The notes under the pieces are model-generated. The model was given only the letters and a program-made list of their open reading frames with translations. It did no database searches and was not told where the DNA came from. From Mimosa pudica (lineage: Eukaryota > Streptophyta > Magnoliopsida > Fabales > Fabaceae), in the NCBI GenBank assembly GCA_029929735.1, contig JAKELP010000005.1:7295712-7359711 (forward strand): DNA of 64,000 bases, in the 5' to 3' direction. Positions 25,470 to 36,100 of this stretch are shown here, one piece after another (within the stretch, counting starts at the first letter, position 1; every line of letters begins with the position of its first letter). A program made the translations under genes and the position numbers.

Positions 25470-25915
25470 TAACACACCGATTTTATCGTTTTATGGTACT
25501 ACTTGACTTAAACGTGTCACAAGTCACTAAAATTTTCGATGGTTGAAACTTTGTAGAAACTCACATGTTTACATTGTGAAATCACCGTTTTGACATTTCT
25601 ATCTTATAGAAAGTTATGTTGATTAATTTTTTACTAAACTCATTTTAATTATTTATAATTGACTAAAGTCAATGAATATATATATAAATTCATAGAAATT
25701 TCTCTATCGAAGTTGATATAGTATGAATATCGATATATTTAAATTTATTATCTATATTTAAAATATATTCAAGTCAAATTATTTTACTTTTTGTATTTTT
25801 ATTTATTTATATAAAAGAAACATATATTTATTAATAAACGTAAACTCTTGCGAATTTACGATTCGATTTTACCTTCTTTTCACGAGTTTACTTAAACTAC
25901 GAGTTTGATAACCTT
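25470..25915 (-). repeat. repeat family R, copy 1
   Basis: Read on the minus strand it gives 'aaactcgtagtttaagtaaactcgtgaa', then 'atttgacttgaatatatttt', 'atcgatattcatactatatc' and 'tttcacaatgtaaacatgtgag'. The same blocks in the same order occur at 26285-26770 (+) and, interrupted, at 48893-49012 plus 55218-55455 (+). It has no coding potential. The class is unknown; I did not find clear terminal structures. Confidence 0.65.
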
Positions 25916-26284
25916 GACTATCTCGGTAGGGTTAATATCGATCTGACCTCTTTACAATATTTACTTTTTCAGAATATGAATAAATTAATGATATTCTTTT
26001 CTTTCCTGGAATCTAAGTATAAGGAATATATTTATGATTGAATTAAAATGTTAAATCAAATTAGTTATAATAATATGTATGTCACAGTCTCACAGAACAT
26101 TCCAATCATGTTTTTTAATTATGCAGTTTTCTTTATTACTTCATTATTTCGTTATGAAGAAGAATTAAAAAGGTAACTTGAGAAAAGGTAACAGAAATTT
26201 TAGATTATGGATAATTACAAATTTAAAACCAAAATAAAGTTTCCAGATATGCCTTTACAAATAAGGATATAGTATAACTAATCA

Positions 26285-26770
26285 GGTTTTATAAACTCGT
26301 GATTTTAAGTAAACTCGCGGAAAGAAGATAAAATTGGATTGTAAATTTGAATTGTAAACTCATAAGAGTTTATGTTTGTTATTTGACATATGTTTTTTGT
26401 CTATAATAACTAAAAATAAAAATAGAAACGATTTGACTTGATTATATTTTAAATATAAATAGTTGATATTAAATATATTAATATTCATACATTATCAACC
26501 TCAATAGAGAAATTTTATGAAATTTATATATAAATTCATTGAATTTGGTCAAATAAAAATAAATAATATATGAGTTAAAGAGAAAGTTAACAAGATTTTC
26601 TATGAGATAAAAATGTAAAGGGTGATTTTCTATGAGATAAAAACGTAAAGGGTGATTTTCTATGAGATAAAAAATGTAAAGAGTGATTTTCTATGAGATA
26701 AAAACGTAAAGGAGGATTTTATATGAGATAAAAAGGTAAAGGGTGAATTTGACATGTAAGCACGCGAGTT
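26285..26770 (+). repeat. repeat family R, copy 2, with a 30-bp tandem block
   Basis: Same blocks as copy 1 but in the opposite orientation, about 370 bp away, so the two copies form a large imperfect inverted pair. Near its right end (26594-26745) a 30-31 bp unit (GATTTTCTATGAGATAAAAA plus YGTAAAGGGT) is repeated five times; the other R copies carry only one related unit. Confidence 0.65.
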
Positions 26771-27486
26771 ATATCACCCCACCAAGTGGGGATTAAAACT
26801 GGGTTAGCCCTTTAGTGTTATCTCTGTCGATTTACTTGGACAACAATGATAATTGATACGACTATAATTTTTTTAACCCAAACTATATTTAAAAACTTAG
26901 AAACATTTATTCCTAATTCAACAACATACTAAAATCAATGTATATTATCATTTATCAAACAAAAAATTCATAATATTAAGTTATTAGTGCTTAATATTTA
27001 TAATGAAAATATGTTGAAAACTCAAATGAACCCTTATATATGTTCAGGATCATTATCTAACACTTAAAATCTTATAAGCAAATTTAAATTATATGATACT
27101 TTAAAACATCATTACTTTATATTTAATATAATATTCAATTAGATTGAAAGTCAAAATTCTCATAAATAAACACAAAATAATTAAACTATCTTCAACCCCC
27201 TTCAGTCCAAACTCTGCCATAAATCATATTCACGGTCTCTCTTGACATCCCATTTTTCACTTGAAAAATTTGTCTTTTAATTGTGGTAGCTGGCAAAGGT
27301 TGTTTGGTACTTTATATACTGCTTTCTATTAATCTGAATATTTGTTGGGAAATCTAATCATTATTAGACTATAAGACTGAAATTTTATCTCCAACCCCCC
27401 CCCCAAACAAAAAATATAAACAAAAGTTCACATGAAAGTTTATTTGGACTAATTTCTGTACATTTGTTCTTTCCAAATAATTTCAA
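26771..27486. other. intergenic, AT-rich
   Basis: No genes. A C-homopolymer (about 10 C) lies near 27396-27405. Confidence 0.45.
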
Positions 27487-27792
27487 GGGCAAAGGGGCAA
27501 AATTAGCCACCGTAATTTTCCAAATGGACAACTTTGGCACCCGTAAATTGGATGGTGCAAAACCAGACATTATAAAGCAAAATGGGACAAATTTAGTCAC
27601 GCCGTTAAGTTGAAGCTAGAGGTTAATGAAGGTGGGCCCCACGCCAACACTCACGTCTGTTAGCTTCAACTTAACGGTGTGGCTAAATTTGTCCCATTTT
27701 GCTTTATAATGTCCGGTTTTGCACCATCCAATTTATGGGTGCCAAAGTTGTCCATCTGGAAAATTACGGTGGCTAGTTTTGCCCCTTCACCC
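27487..27792. mobile_element. foldback MITE, Mutator type (family M2)
   Basis: 306 bp. GGGCAAAGGGGCAAAATTAG on the left, inverted on the right as GGGTGAAGGGGCAAAACTAG. The arms are near-identical up to a short centre around GTGGGCCCCAC. It is flanked on both sides by TAATTTCAA, a perfect 9-bp duplication. Confidence 0.88.
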
Positions 27793-27877
27793 TAATTTCA
27801 ATTCATATTAAATGTAATATTTTTGACTTGGTAAAGAATCAAACTCGTCCATATATAAATACAAAAGAAGAGTCAAT

Positions 27878-28110
27878 AAAGGGCTTGTTTGGTAGTGAGA
27901 AAGGAGAGAAAGTGATATGTAAATAATTGGAAATTTAAGGGGTAATATGGTCATTTACATATATCCTTGGGGCCACAAGTTTTCTCTCTCAATCTCACAC
28001 TTTTCCTGGGGCCCACAAACTTTACTTTCTAATCATTACCTCTACTTTTCATCTCTTACCCTTTCCAATTCTAATTCTTTACTTTCTTTCTTTCTACCAA
28101 ACACACTTTT
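27878..28110. repeat. possible MITE with CTTGTTTGGT / ACCAAACAC ends
   Basis: GGGCTTGTTTGGTAG at the left and CTACCAAACACAC at the right are inverted. Internally, 'ggggccacaagttttc' and 'ggggcccacaaacttt' repeat. The ends resemble Harbinger or hAT MITE termini, but I cannot fix a target duplication. Confidence 0.4.
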
Positions 28111-28714
28111 TATCTTCAACCTCCCTCATTCCCCTCCCAAAAAAAAGTAACAACATTTTCTCATCTAAAAGTTCACTTTCACTAAATTTTTATAGTGATT
28201 GATGTTTACAAATAATTTAAATGTCTAAGATCCTCGTGGTATAAAAATATCCATAATTAAGTCCTTTACTTTATTTTTCCTTATTTTATTTGAAACTTTT
28301 TGTAATTAAAAAATCAATTAGTAAAAAAACCTGGGCATATCAATACTTTTTTTTTGCCATTTATGCATTTATATTGAATAATAATTAAAGTATTTAAATA
28401 GTTTAAACATCTCCTAATAGTATCAATTAATAAGAGAAGACAGAGCCCTCACTATTGATGATAAAAGACACTTCGTTTTTAATATATTATCACCACAACA
28501 GAACAATAACCATTCATGCTAACTCACAAAAGAACACTTCGTTTGCAGAGGCAAAAATAGCAAATTTCTTGAAATCAACATAAACATTTAATGAGAAACA
28601 CTAAAACGAAGAAGTAGAGAACACTTAAAACGAAGAAGCAGAAACGCTTTCCGCCCACACACGCACGCACGGGCAAAGAAAGGAGGAAAATATTTCTTAT
28701 TATTCATACTCTAT
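28111..28714. other. intergenic, no gene seen
   Basis: AT-rich. It contains a small direct repeat 'acacttcgttt' (about 28469, 28534) and 'cacttaaaacgaagaag'. No coding or RNA feature recognised. Confidence 0.4.
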
Positions 28715-29401
28715 TTTCTTATTATAAGTCACCAAATACCTCTAATTTTTTGTCCTTAATATAAGTCACTAACCGTCGCATTAAATGTTTTTTTCCACTT
28801 TAACCCTGTTATTAATGGAGGTTCAAAATTGAAAATGTTAAGCACATCATTTAATGAAGAGTGAAGTTGACAAAAGTGGAAAATTTAGCATTACTTTATA
28901 GACCAAACTATCATTCCTTGATATGTGATAAATGAGTAGTTTGTGATTTATAATAAGGACCGGAGGGAGTGCCTTAATATAAGTCACTAATCGTCACATT
29001 AAATGTTCCCATTTTACCCCTATTATTAATGGAGGTTTAAAATTGAAAATATGAAATACATCGTTTAATGAAGGGTGAAGTTGGCAAAAGTGGAAAATTT
29101 AGCTTAAATTTTAAGACCCAACTACCATTTCTTGATATGTGAGAAATGAGTAGTTGATGACTTATAATAAGGATTTGAGGGAGTGCCTTAATATAAGTCA
29201 CTAATCGCCTCATTAAATATTCCCATTTTACCTTTTTATTAATGAAGGTTTAAAATTGAAAATGTATGTGAAACTTATCATTTAATGAATGGTGAAGTTG
29301 GCAAAAGTTGAAAATTTAGCATGAATTTTAAGACCCAACTACCATTCCTTGTTATTTGAGAAATGAGTAATTGATGACTTATAATAAGGACGAGAGGGAG
29401 T
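28715..29401. repeat. tandem array of about three Stowaway-like MITE copies
   Basis: Three head-to-tail copies (about 28715-28968, 28969-29182, 29183-29401) of the 'ataagtcact' subtype seen complete at 25104-25366. Each unit has 'ataagtcactaa', 'attaatggaggtt', 'catttaatgaa' and 'aaatgagtag…cttataataagga' in the same order. Only the first keeps a near-complete left end. The array lies directly upstream of the YUC promoter. Confidence 0.7.
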
Positions 29402-29510
29402 GAGATTTAAAAAGAAAAACTTTAGTCAAACCACGTATTAAACCTGAGTCAAAGTGTGAAAGCAAAGAGGATAAAATTACAAGATTTAATAGGTTAGGCT
29501 ATATTATTAT

Positions 29511-29578
<68 letters not shown>
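29511..29578. repeat. (GAT)n microsatellite upstream of YUC
   Basis: About 22 uninterrupted GAT/ATG units ending some 13 bases before the putative TATA box and 75 bases before the YUC start codon. Confidence 0.95.
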
Positions 29579-29590
29579 TGATCACAGTCT

Positions 29591-29601
29591 ACATATATAT
29601 A
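29591..29601 (+). promoter_or_regulatory. putative TATA box of YUC
   Basis: ACATATATATA lies about 60 bases before the ATG at 29654, immediately after the GAT microsatellite. Confidence 0.45.
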
Positions 29602-29653
29602 CACATACATACTACTCGTATATCTCTCTCATTACTTCCATCCACAACTAATA

Positions 29654-32312
29654 ATGCAGCATCATAACCGTGTTGTCATCGTGGGAGCAGGTCCCTCTGG
29701 CCTCTCTGTGGCTGCATGCTTAACAAGGAGATCCATTCCCTTTATAATCCTTGAAAGAGATGACTGCTTTGCTTCTTTATGGAAAAAATATACCTATGAT
29801 CGTCTTCACCTTCACCTTAGAAAGCAATTCTGTGAGCTTCCTCACATGTCCTTCCCACACTCTTATCCTACGTACGTACCAAAGAACCAGTTCCTTCAGT
29901 ATCTAGATGACTACGTGTCTCACTTCAAAATCAGTCCTCTGTACCACAGAACAGTGGAGAGGGCAGAATATGATGAGGGTGATAACAAATGGAGGGTGGA
30001 AGCTAGGAACGAGGATTCCGGCGAGGTGGAGGAATATTGTGGCAGGTTTCTAGTGGTTGCCACCGGAGAGACTAGTGAGCCTTTTGTGCCAGAGGTGGAG
30101 GGTCTTGGTGGTTTCAATGGGAGAGTGATTCATTCAACAGCGTATAAGTCAGGAAAGGAGTTCATAGGTGAACATGTTCTAGTGGTTGGATCTGGGAATT
30201 CTGGCATGGAAATTGCTTTCGACTTGTTCAACCATGGGGCCAAGACTTCAATCCTGATCCGAAGCCCGGTAATGTTAATAATAGGTGCCATTTAATCTCT
30301 TATACATAATGTGTGTGTGCATAATATTGACAATCAACACCTTTTCTTAATCATATTAGGGTAATAACCCTATTTTGCTCCTCAAGTAACTACGTTGGAC
30401 CACTGAGTACCCAAACTAACACTAGGTACAATTTTACCTTTAAAATAATCAAAGTGTCCGATTTTACGCTCTAGCGAATGTAATGTTGACACGTGTCATC
30501 CACGTGTCAACATTACATTCTACGTGTCACCAGAGGGTAAAATTGGACTACTTTGGTTACTTCAAAGGTAAAATTGTACCCAGTGTTAATTTAGGGTGCC
30601 CAGTGGTTCATGGTGGTTACTTGAAAGACAAAATAGGATCATTACCCATCATATTAACATTCATAACCTCAAGGAATGTAAGAGAGTATCGCACCCATAG
30701 ATCAGCTATGTGCTGATTGTCTTTCAATTTCTTTTATTAATATGGTTAGCTGAAAATATTCGTTATTTATACATGATTTGATTTGATTTGATTAATAATG
30801 CAGGTACATTTGCTGTCAAGGGAGATGATTAATGTGGGATTGATGCTATTGAAATATTTGCCTTTGAATATAGTGGACTCACTGTTGGTGATTCTTAGCA
30901 AAATGGTTTATGGGAACGTTTCAAAGTTTGGGATCAAGAGGCCTCAGGAAGGGCCTTTGTACATGAAGACCACGTATGGGAAGTATCCACTGATTGATGT
31001 TGGGACCTTTCAGAAGATCAAATCTGGGGAGATTCAGGTAATATTTTTAACAAATTTTATTATCTACTTTCTTCTAAATTGTTATCCAATAGAAAATTAG
31101 AGATACTCCCTATAATCTAATTATAAATCAAGTGGACTTTTTTTTCGAGAAAGTTAATGATGAAAAATAAGTCATTTTGAATTTATATTTATCTTTTTCT
31201 CTCAAAACTAATTACTTCCAAAACTAATTACTTCCGCTTATGAACTAACATTGTGACATATGTACTAACTCCGATCCTAAATATAAGACCTAATTAACTT
31301 TTTTGGAGAGGTTAAAGTTACAAAATAGACTATTAAATCATGACACATCTGATATATATTTTTAGATTATCGATTAAGTTATAGGTAAAATAAACTAGTT
31401 TAAAGGAAAAATTAGGTAAATCATCAATTTTAATTAACTTATTTTACTTTTTTAGGATTTTTCAAAAAAGTCAACTAGGTCCTATATTTAGGACCGGAGG
31501 GAGTAATAATTTGCTCTTCCGTTCCTAAATATAAGATCACTTTCAGATTTCAGTTTGTTCATAAATATAAACAACTTTCTAATTTTTCTCAACTTTTTTC
31601 CAAATAAACTATAATAATATTTATCTATAATAAACAAGCAAGAGTGAGAGTGAGGATATAGTTATATATAGTTAGGATAAGTTGGTAATATCATGTGTTA
31701 ATAATTACCTTAACTTGTGTCCTTAATCTAATCAAACCAAGAAAGTGATCTTATATTTAGGAACGAGGCTGGTAGTGATTTAATTTGTTTCCTCAGCTTC
31801 AAAAAATAAAATCAACAAATAAAATCAACTTGATCTTATTCTTATGATTAGGATTGGAGGAGTGAGTACTTGTTATTGATTGACTAAAATATGATGACGC
31901 AGGTAATTCAAGAAGAAATAGGAAGCGTGCAGGGAAACAATGTCTTGTTTAAGAATGGCACGTCGCACCCATTTGACTCCATCATTTTCTGCACAGGCTT
32001 CAAGAGATCAACAAACAAGTGGCTGAAGGTAAGGGATTCAAGCAAACTGATTCTCTTAATAATTTATTGTTCATTAATGTTAATTGCGTTGCAAAATTAT
32101 GTCCATGAACAATATGATAATCATGCGGCCTGTTTTTTTAATAGGGAGATGATTATCTCTTAAATGATGATGGAATTCCCAAGGTTGGCTACCCCAACCA
32201 TTGGAAGGGAAAGAATGGCTTATATTGCGTCGGGCTTTCAAGAAGAGGTTTTTATGGAGGTTCCGATGATGCTGAACATATAGCTACACATATTAGCTCG
32301 ACCATGTCATAG
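29654..32312 (+). CDS. YUC: YUCCA flavin-containing monooxygenase, YUC10/11 type
   Basis: Converts indole-3-pyruvate to indole-3-acetic acid, the last step of the main auxin pathway. Four exons: 29654-30268, 30804-31037, 31903-32028, 32145-32312, all GT-AG and all phase 0; 380 aa. The FAD motif GAGPSG is at residues 11-16, HLHLRKQFCELP lies in the YUC-typical region, ATGETSEP follows, the NADPH motif GSGNSG is at 179-184, and the FATGY-equivalent FCTGF is at 312-316. The C-terminus has HWKGKNGLYCVGLSRRGFYGG. The short N-terminus and length fit the YUC10/11 branch rather than YUC1-9. Intron 1 (535 bp) holds a Mutator-type MITE with G-box motifs, and intron 2 (865 bp) two Stowaway-like MITEs. 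No disabling mutation seen. Confidence 0.93.
30359..30647. mobile_element. foldback MITE, Mutator type, inside YUC intron 1
   Basis: 289 bp. Left end GGGTAATAACCCTATTTTG, right end inverted GGGTAATGATCCTATTTTG; perfect 9-bp flanks ATCATATTA on both sides. The centre is a tight palindrome built of ACGTGTC elements (CACGTG present), around 30487-30530. Confidence 0.9.
31268..31775. repeat. two adjacent Stowaway-like MITEs in YUC intron 2
   Basis: 31268-31503 is the 'gacc' subtype (CTCCGATCCTAAATATAAG … GGACCGGAGGGAG). 31513-31775 is the 'gatc' subtype (CTTCCGTTCCTAAATATAAG … ATATTTAGGAACGAGG). They are separated by about 10 bases. Confidence 0.75.
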
Positions 32313-32344
32313 AGTGTCCAATACTGTACTGATATATTAAAATA

Positions 32345-32697
32345 TGAAGGTGCAAAAATATACTAAACTTATCAAAAATTGCATTTCTAATACTAAAGTT
32401 TCGTGATGAGCAAAAAAAGTACCCAACTTAGAGTTCGGGTGCAAATATAGTATTTTCACTTTAGGGAAATAAAATTTCGATATGAAAAGACTCTTATACC
32501 CCTCATTATATAAAAATTTGATGAAAGAGGAATAATGACATAAGAGTCTTTTCATATCTAAATTTTATTTCCCTCAAGTGAAAATACTATATTTGCACCC
32601 GGACCCCAAGTTGGTACCTAATTTTGCTCCTTGCGAAACTTTTGTATTAGAAATGCAATTTTAGGCAAAATTTAGTATCATTTTTGCACCTTCGCCC
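32345..32697. mobile_element. foldback MITE, Mutator type (family M1, copy 2)
   Basis: 353 bp, the same length as copy 1 at 13096-13448, with the right terminus reading inward GGGCGAAGGTGCAAAAATG. Flanked by a perfect 9-bp duplication ATTAAAATA (32336-32344 and 32698-32706). It starts 33 bases after the YUC stop codon, so it probably lies in, or forms, the YUC 3' UTR. Confidence 0.87.
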
Positions 32698-32706
32698 ATT
32701 AAAATA

Positions 32707-33157
32707 TGTAATCTGGGAACTATAATAGATGGAATTATCGTGTATTACATCAATGCCATCCAGGCTTATCTAAGAATATAACTCTTTGTGTGAACTACGT
32801 CTCCCTGAAAAAATTACTAAGTGTACATGGAAAATAGCAATCAATTACACTAACATGATAGAAGGGAAACTATGTAAAAATAAATAATACAACATGATGA
32901 CAAAACCCCCCTTTCTCACCCCATCCATAAAAAAAGGCATGTGATTTAGTGATTGGGGCCACAATTGAGGAAAAAATAAAATAAATTATCTTCCTAACAT
33001 GCCCCCCTGTAAGAATGTAGGTTGGTCAATTTTCATATGTCCTCCCCATCAAGGTTAGCTAGCTGCGCTGGCACTGTTGCAACCCGTCATTGGGGCGCAA
33101 AATGGTTACCATGTAACGAGAGAGGAATTTCACATTTCAATCACAAAAGTGAAGAAT
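32707..33157. other. spacer between YUC and DEG2 3' ends
   Basis: The YUC (+) and DEG2 (-) genes converge here. Presumed 3' UTR sequence; no other gene. Confidence 0.5.
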
Positions 33158-36100
33158 TTACGCCCAGAGCAGCCCATCAAAATCAATTTCAAAGTTTGAA
33201 ACTGGAGTAGCACTCAAGTCATGGTCTAGTGGTTGATCGTCTCCCAGTGGATCCACATATGGTTTCAAAAGATCAGAAGATCTTTCTGATGGGATCCCAT
33301 AATCTTTTAGTATGCAGGAGGAAGCAGCTGTAGCTTCTTCTCTTTCCAATACAGCAATGTAGTTATCTTCAAACTCAAAACATAGATATTTGTTCTTGCA
33401 AGCTGATCACAAGCCGAGAAAATTTGAACACAATGCTTATAAAACAAGCAACGGAAAGTGATAGATAAAAAATGTTTCAACTTACAGTCAACAAGATGAG
33501 CAAGGTGATGGATGTTTCTTATCCGAGTCCCATTGAATTTCAAGACCTGCAGCTTTTCTTCATGAGAAAATATATCTAAAACTATATAAAACAATCACTG
33601 AAGCTTATTAGGTGAGGATGCTTTTAATTGAGTCTGAATTGTATTTCAAAGTTTCCAACTTTTATAAGTGTGGGAATATCTTGTAATCATTATATATTAT
33701 TCTCTTGTAATCATTATATTATTCTCTGTATTATTAGGTTTTATTAGTCATTAGTAGCTTGTCTCCTCTCCTAGCCTATATAAACACACTTGTATATTGT
33801 TTATCACATCAATGAGAATATCATCTTTTTCTCATCTCTAATCTCTCAAAGTCCACATGGTATCAGAGCGGGTGCTCAAAATTTGTCAAATTAGTCATTA
33901 GGGTTTCATAGCCATGGAACTTTCCCTTCAATATATAGGGCTGAAACTATACGCGATGATTGAAGCCGTTTTGGATCTCACCGCCAGGCCCATCGAAGAG
34001 AGGGAGGTTCGCGCGGCCAAACCCTTGAATTTCGCCGCCTCCGGCCGCGCGCGTGAGCCTCACGCGCCGTCGCGCTGTCCGACAGCAGAGCGCGTGCGGC
34101 GGCGCGTGCGGCGTCCATTTTCCAGGCGATTTCGTTCGCCGTGTTCGCCACCTCAGCCCCAGCAAGGATCTGGCCTCATATTGCAGATCCGAAGTCAGGC
34201 GCATCATTTTCCAAAGTGTCTTTCCTACCACTCACCTTGAATTAAATATTCAATTTCGTGTCTTTGATTGTACTGCCTTTGTTCATGCTCATCCAAATAA
34301 CAAATTTGATCCTCGTGCAGTGAAATGTATTTTTCTTGGGTATTCTCCAACTCAAAAAGGGTACAAATGTTTTGATCCTGTCTCTAAACATCTATTTGTA
34401 AGCTTTGATGTTACTTTTCATGAAGATACTCCTTTCTATCCCAAATCTTCAATTCAGGGGGAGAGAACGAGTGAATCTCAGATTTGGGTGCCTGAACCTA
34501 TACAAGAATATAACACCCTTGAACAATGGATAGCCCTACCACAGATTGAGCCATCACCTCCACCTATACCTCCACCACAAATCGAACCTCCCTTAACCCA
34601 ACCATCTCTTGTGCCAATCACAAATGAAAGTTTGAATACAAGGAACAAAGATATGTTGGTGTACTCACGAAGGCAAAAGTCTAAGGAAGTGAGGAAACTT
34701 GCATCTGAAGTAACCAGGCAATCAGAACCAGCGATAGCTCCTGAAGAACCAAAGGATGCTGAAGTGGTGGTGGTCCCTGAGGAGATTGAGGTATATCAGG
34801 AAATTCCTGTTAATATTAATGAATATAATGACCTTGATCTGCCTATTGCTCACAGGAAGCAGCCTCGATCATGTACTTTACATCCAATTCAGAAGTATAT
34901 GTCCTATAATGCCATGTCCTCTAGTTATCGGGCATTTGTCACCAGTCTGGATCGAGTGCAGATTCCTAAAAATATTCAGGTGGCACTTGAGATACCTGAA
35001 TGGAGGGCTGCAGTTATGGAGGAGATGAGGGCTCTTGAGAAGAATGGAACGTGGGCTGTTGTTGAAAGACCAAGAGGCAAGAAACTTGTCAGTTGCAAAT
35101 GGGTTTTTACCCCTAAGTATATGGCTGATGGTACCCTTGACAAGCTGAAAGCACGACTTGTGGCAAGAGGCTTTACTCAGACGTATGGTTTAGACTACCA
35201 AGAGACATTTGCACCGGTGGCAAAATTGAACACTATCCGTGTCTTATTGTCTGTAGCAGCTAACCTTGATTGGCCATTGCATCAGTTGGATATTAAGAAT
35301 GCTTTTCTGAACGGAGAACTTAAAGAAGAAGTTTACATGACTCTTCCTCCTGGCTTTGAGAAAGGAAAGAGTAATAAGGTATGTAAGTTGAAGAAATCTC
35401 TTTATGGCCTTAAACAATTTCCTAGAGCTTGGTTTGACAGGTTTTCAAAGGTCTTGAAATCGAAAGGCTATAAGCAAGGATTGTCAGATCATACAATGTT
35501 TGTCAAAACAGAGGGAAGAAGAAGGTGCATCCTTATTGTGTACGTTGATGATATTATCCTTACAGGTGATCATATTGATGAAATAGCAAGGATAAAGGTT
35601 GCCCTTGGTAAGGAATTTGAAGTTAAGGATCTAGGGGATTTGAAATACTTTCTGGGAATGGAAGTTGCAAGGTCGAAAAAGGGAATCTATGTGTCTCAAA
35701 GGAAGTATATAGTGGATCTTCTTGAAGAGACAGACATGTTGGGATGTAGTCCTGAACTGACTCCTATCATACCTCCTAAGAAAAGGAAGAAGAAGCCTGG
35801 AAAGGAGGAGAAGTTAGAAGAAGATGATCCTGATGATGATACTGAAGCTGAAGAGGAAGATAAAGAGCAAGAAGAACCGGCTGATAAAGAACGATATCAA
35901 AGACTGGTTGGCAAGCTAATATACCTCTCTCACACAAGACCTGACATAGCATTTGCAGTAAGTGTTGCTAGTCAATACATGAGTGATCCAAGGAAGAAGC
36001 ATATGGATGCTGCGTACAGGATTTTGAGATACCTAAAAGGTACTCCAGGGAAGGGGTTGTTCTTCCGGAAACAAGAAAGAAGAACGATTGAAGTTTATAC

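Noticed and set aside
26594..26745. Regular 30-bp repeats resembling a CRISPR array
   Set aside because: Units are contiguous without unique spacers, and the genome is plant nuclear.
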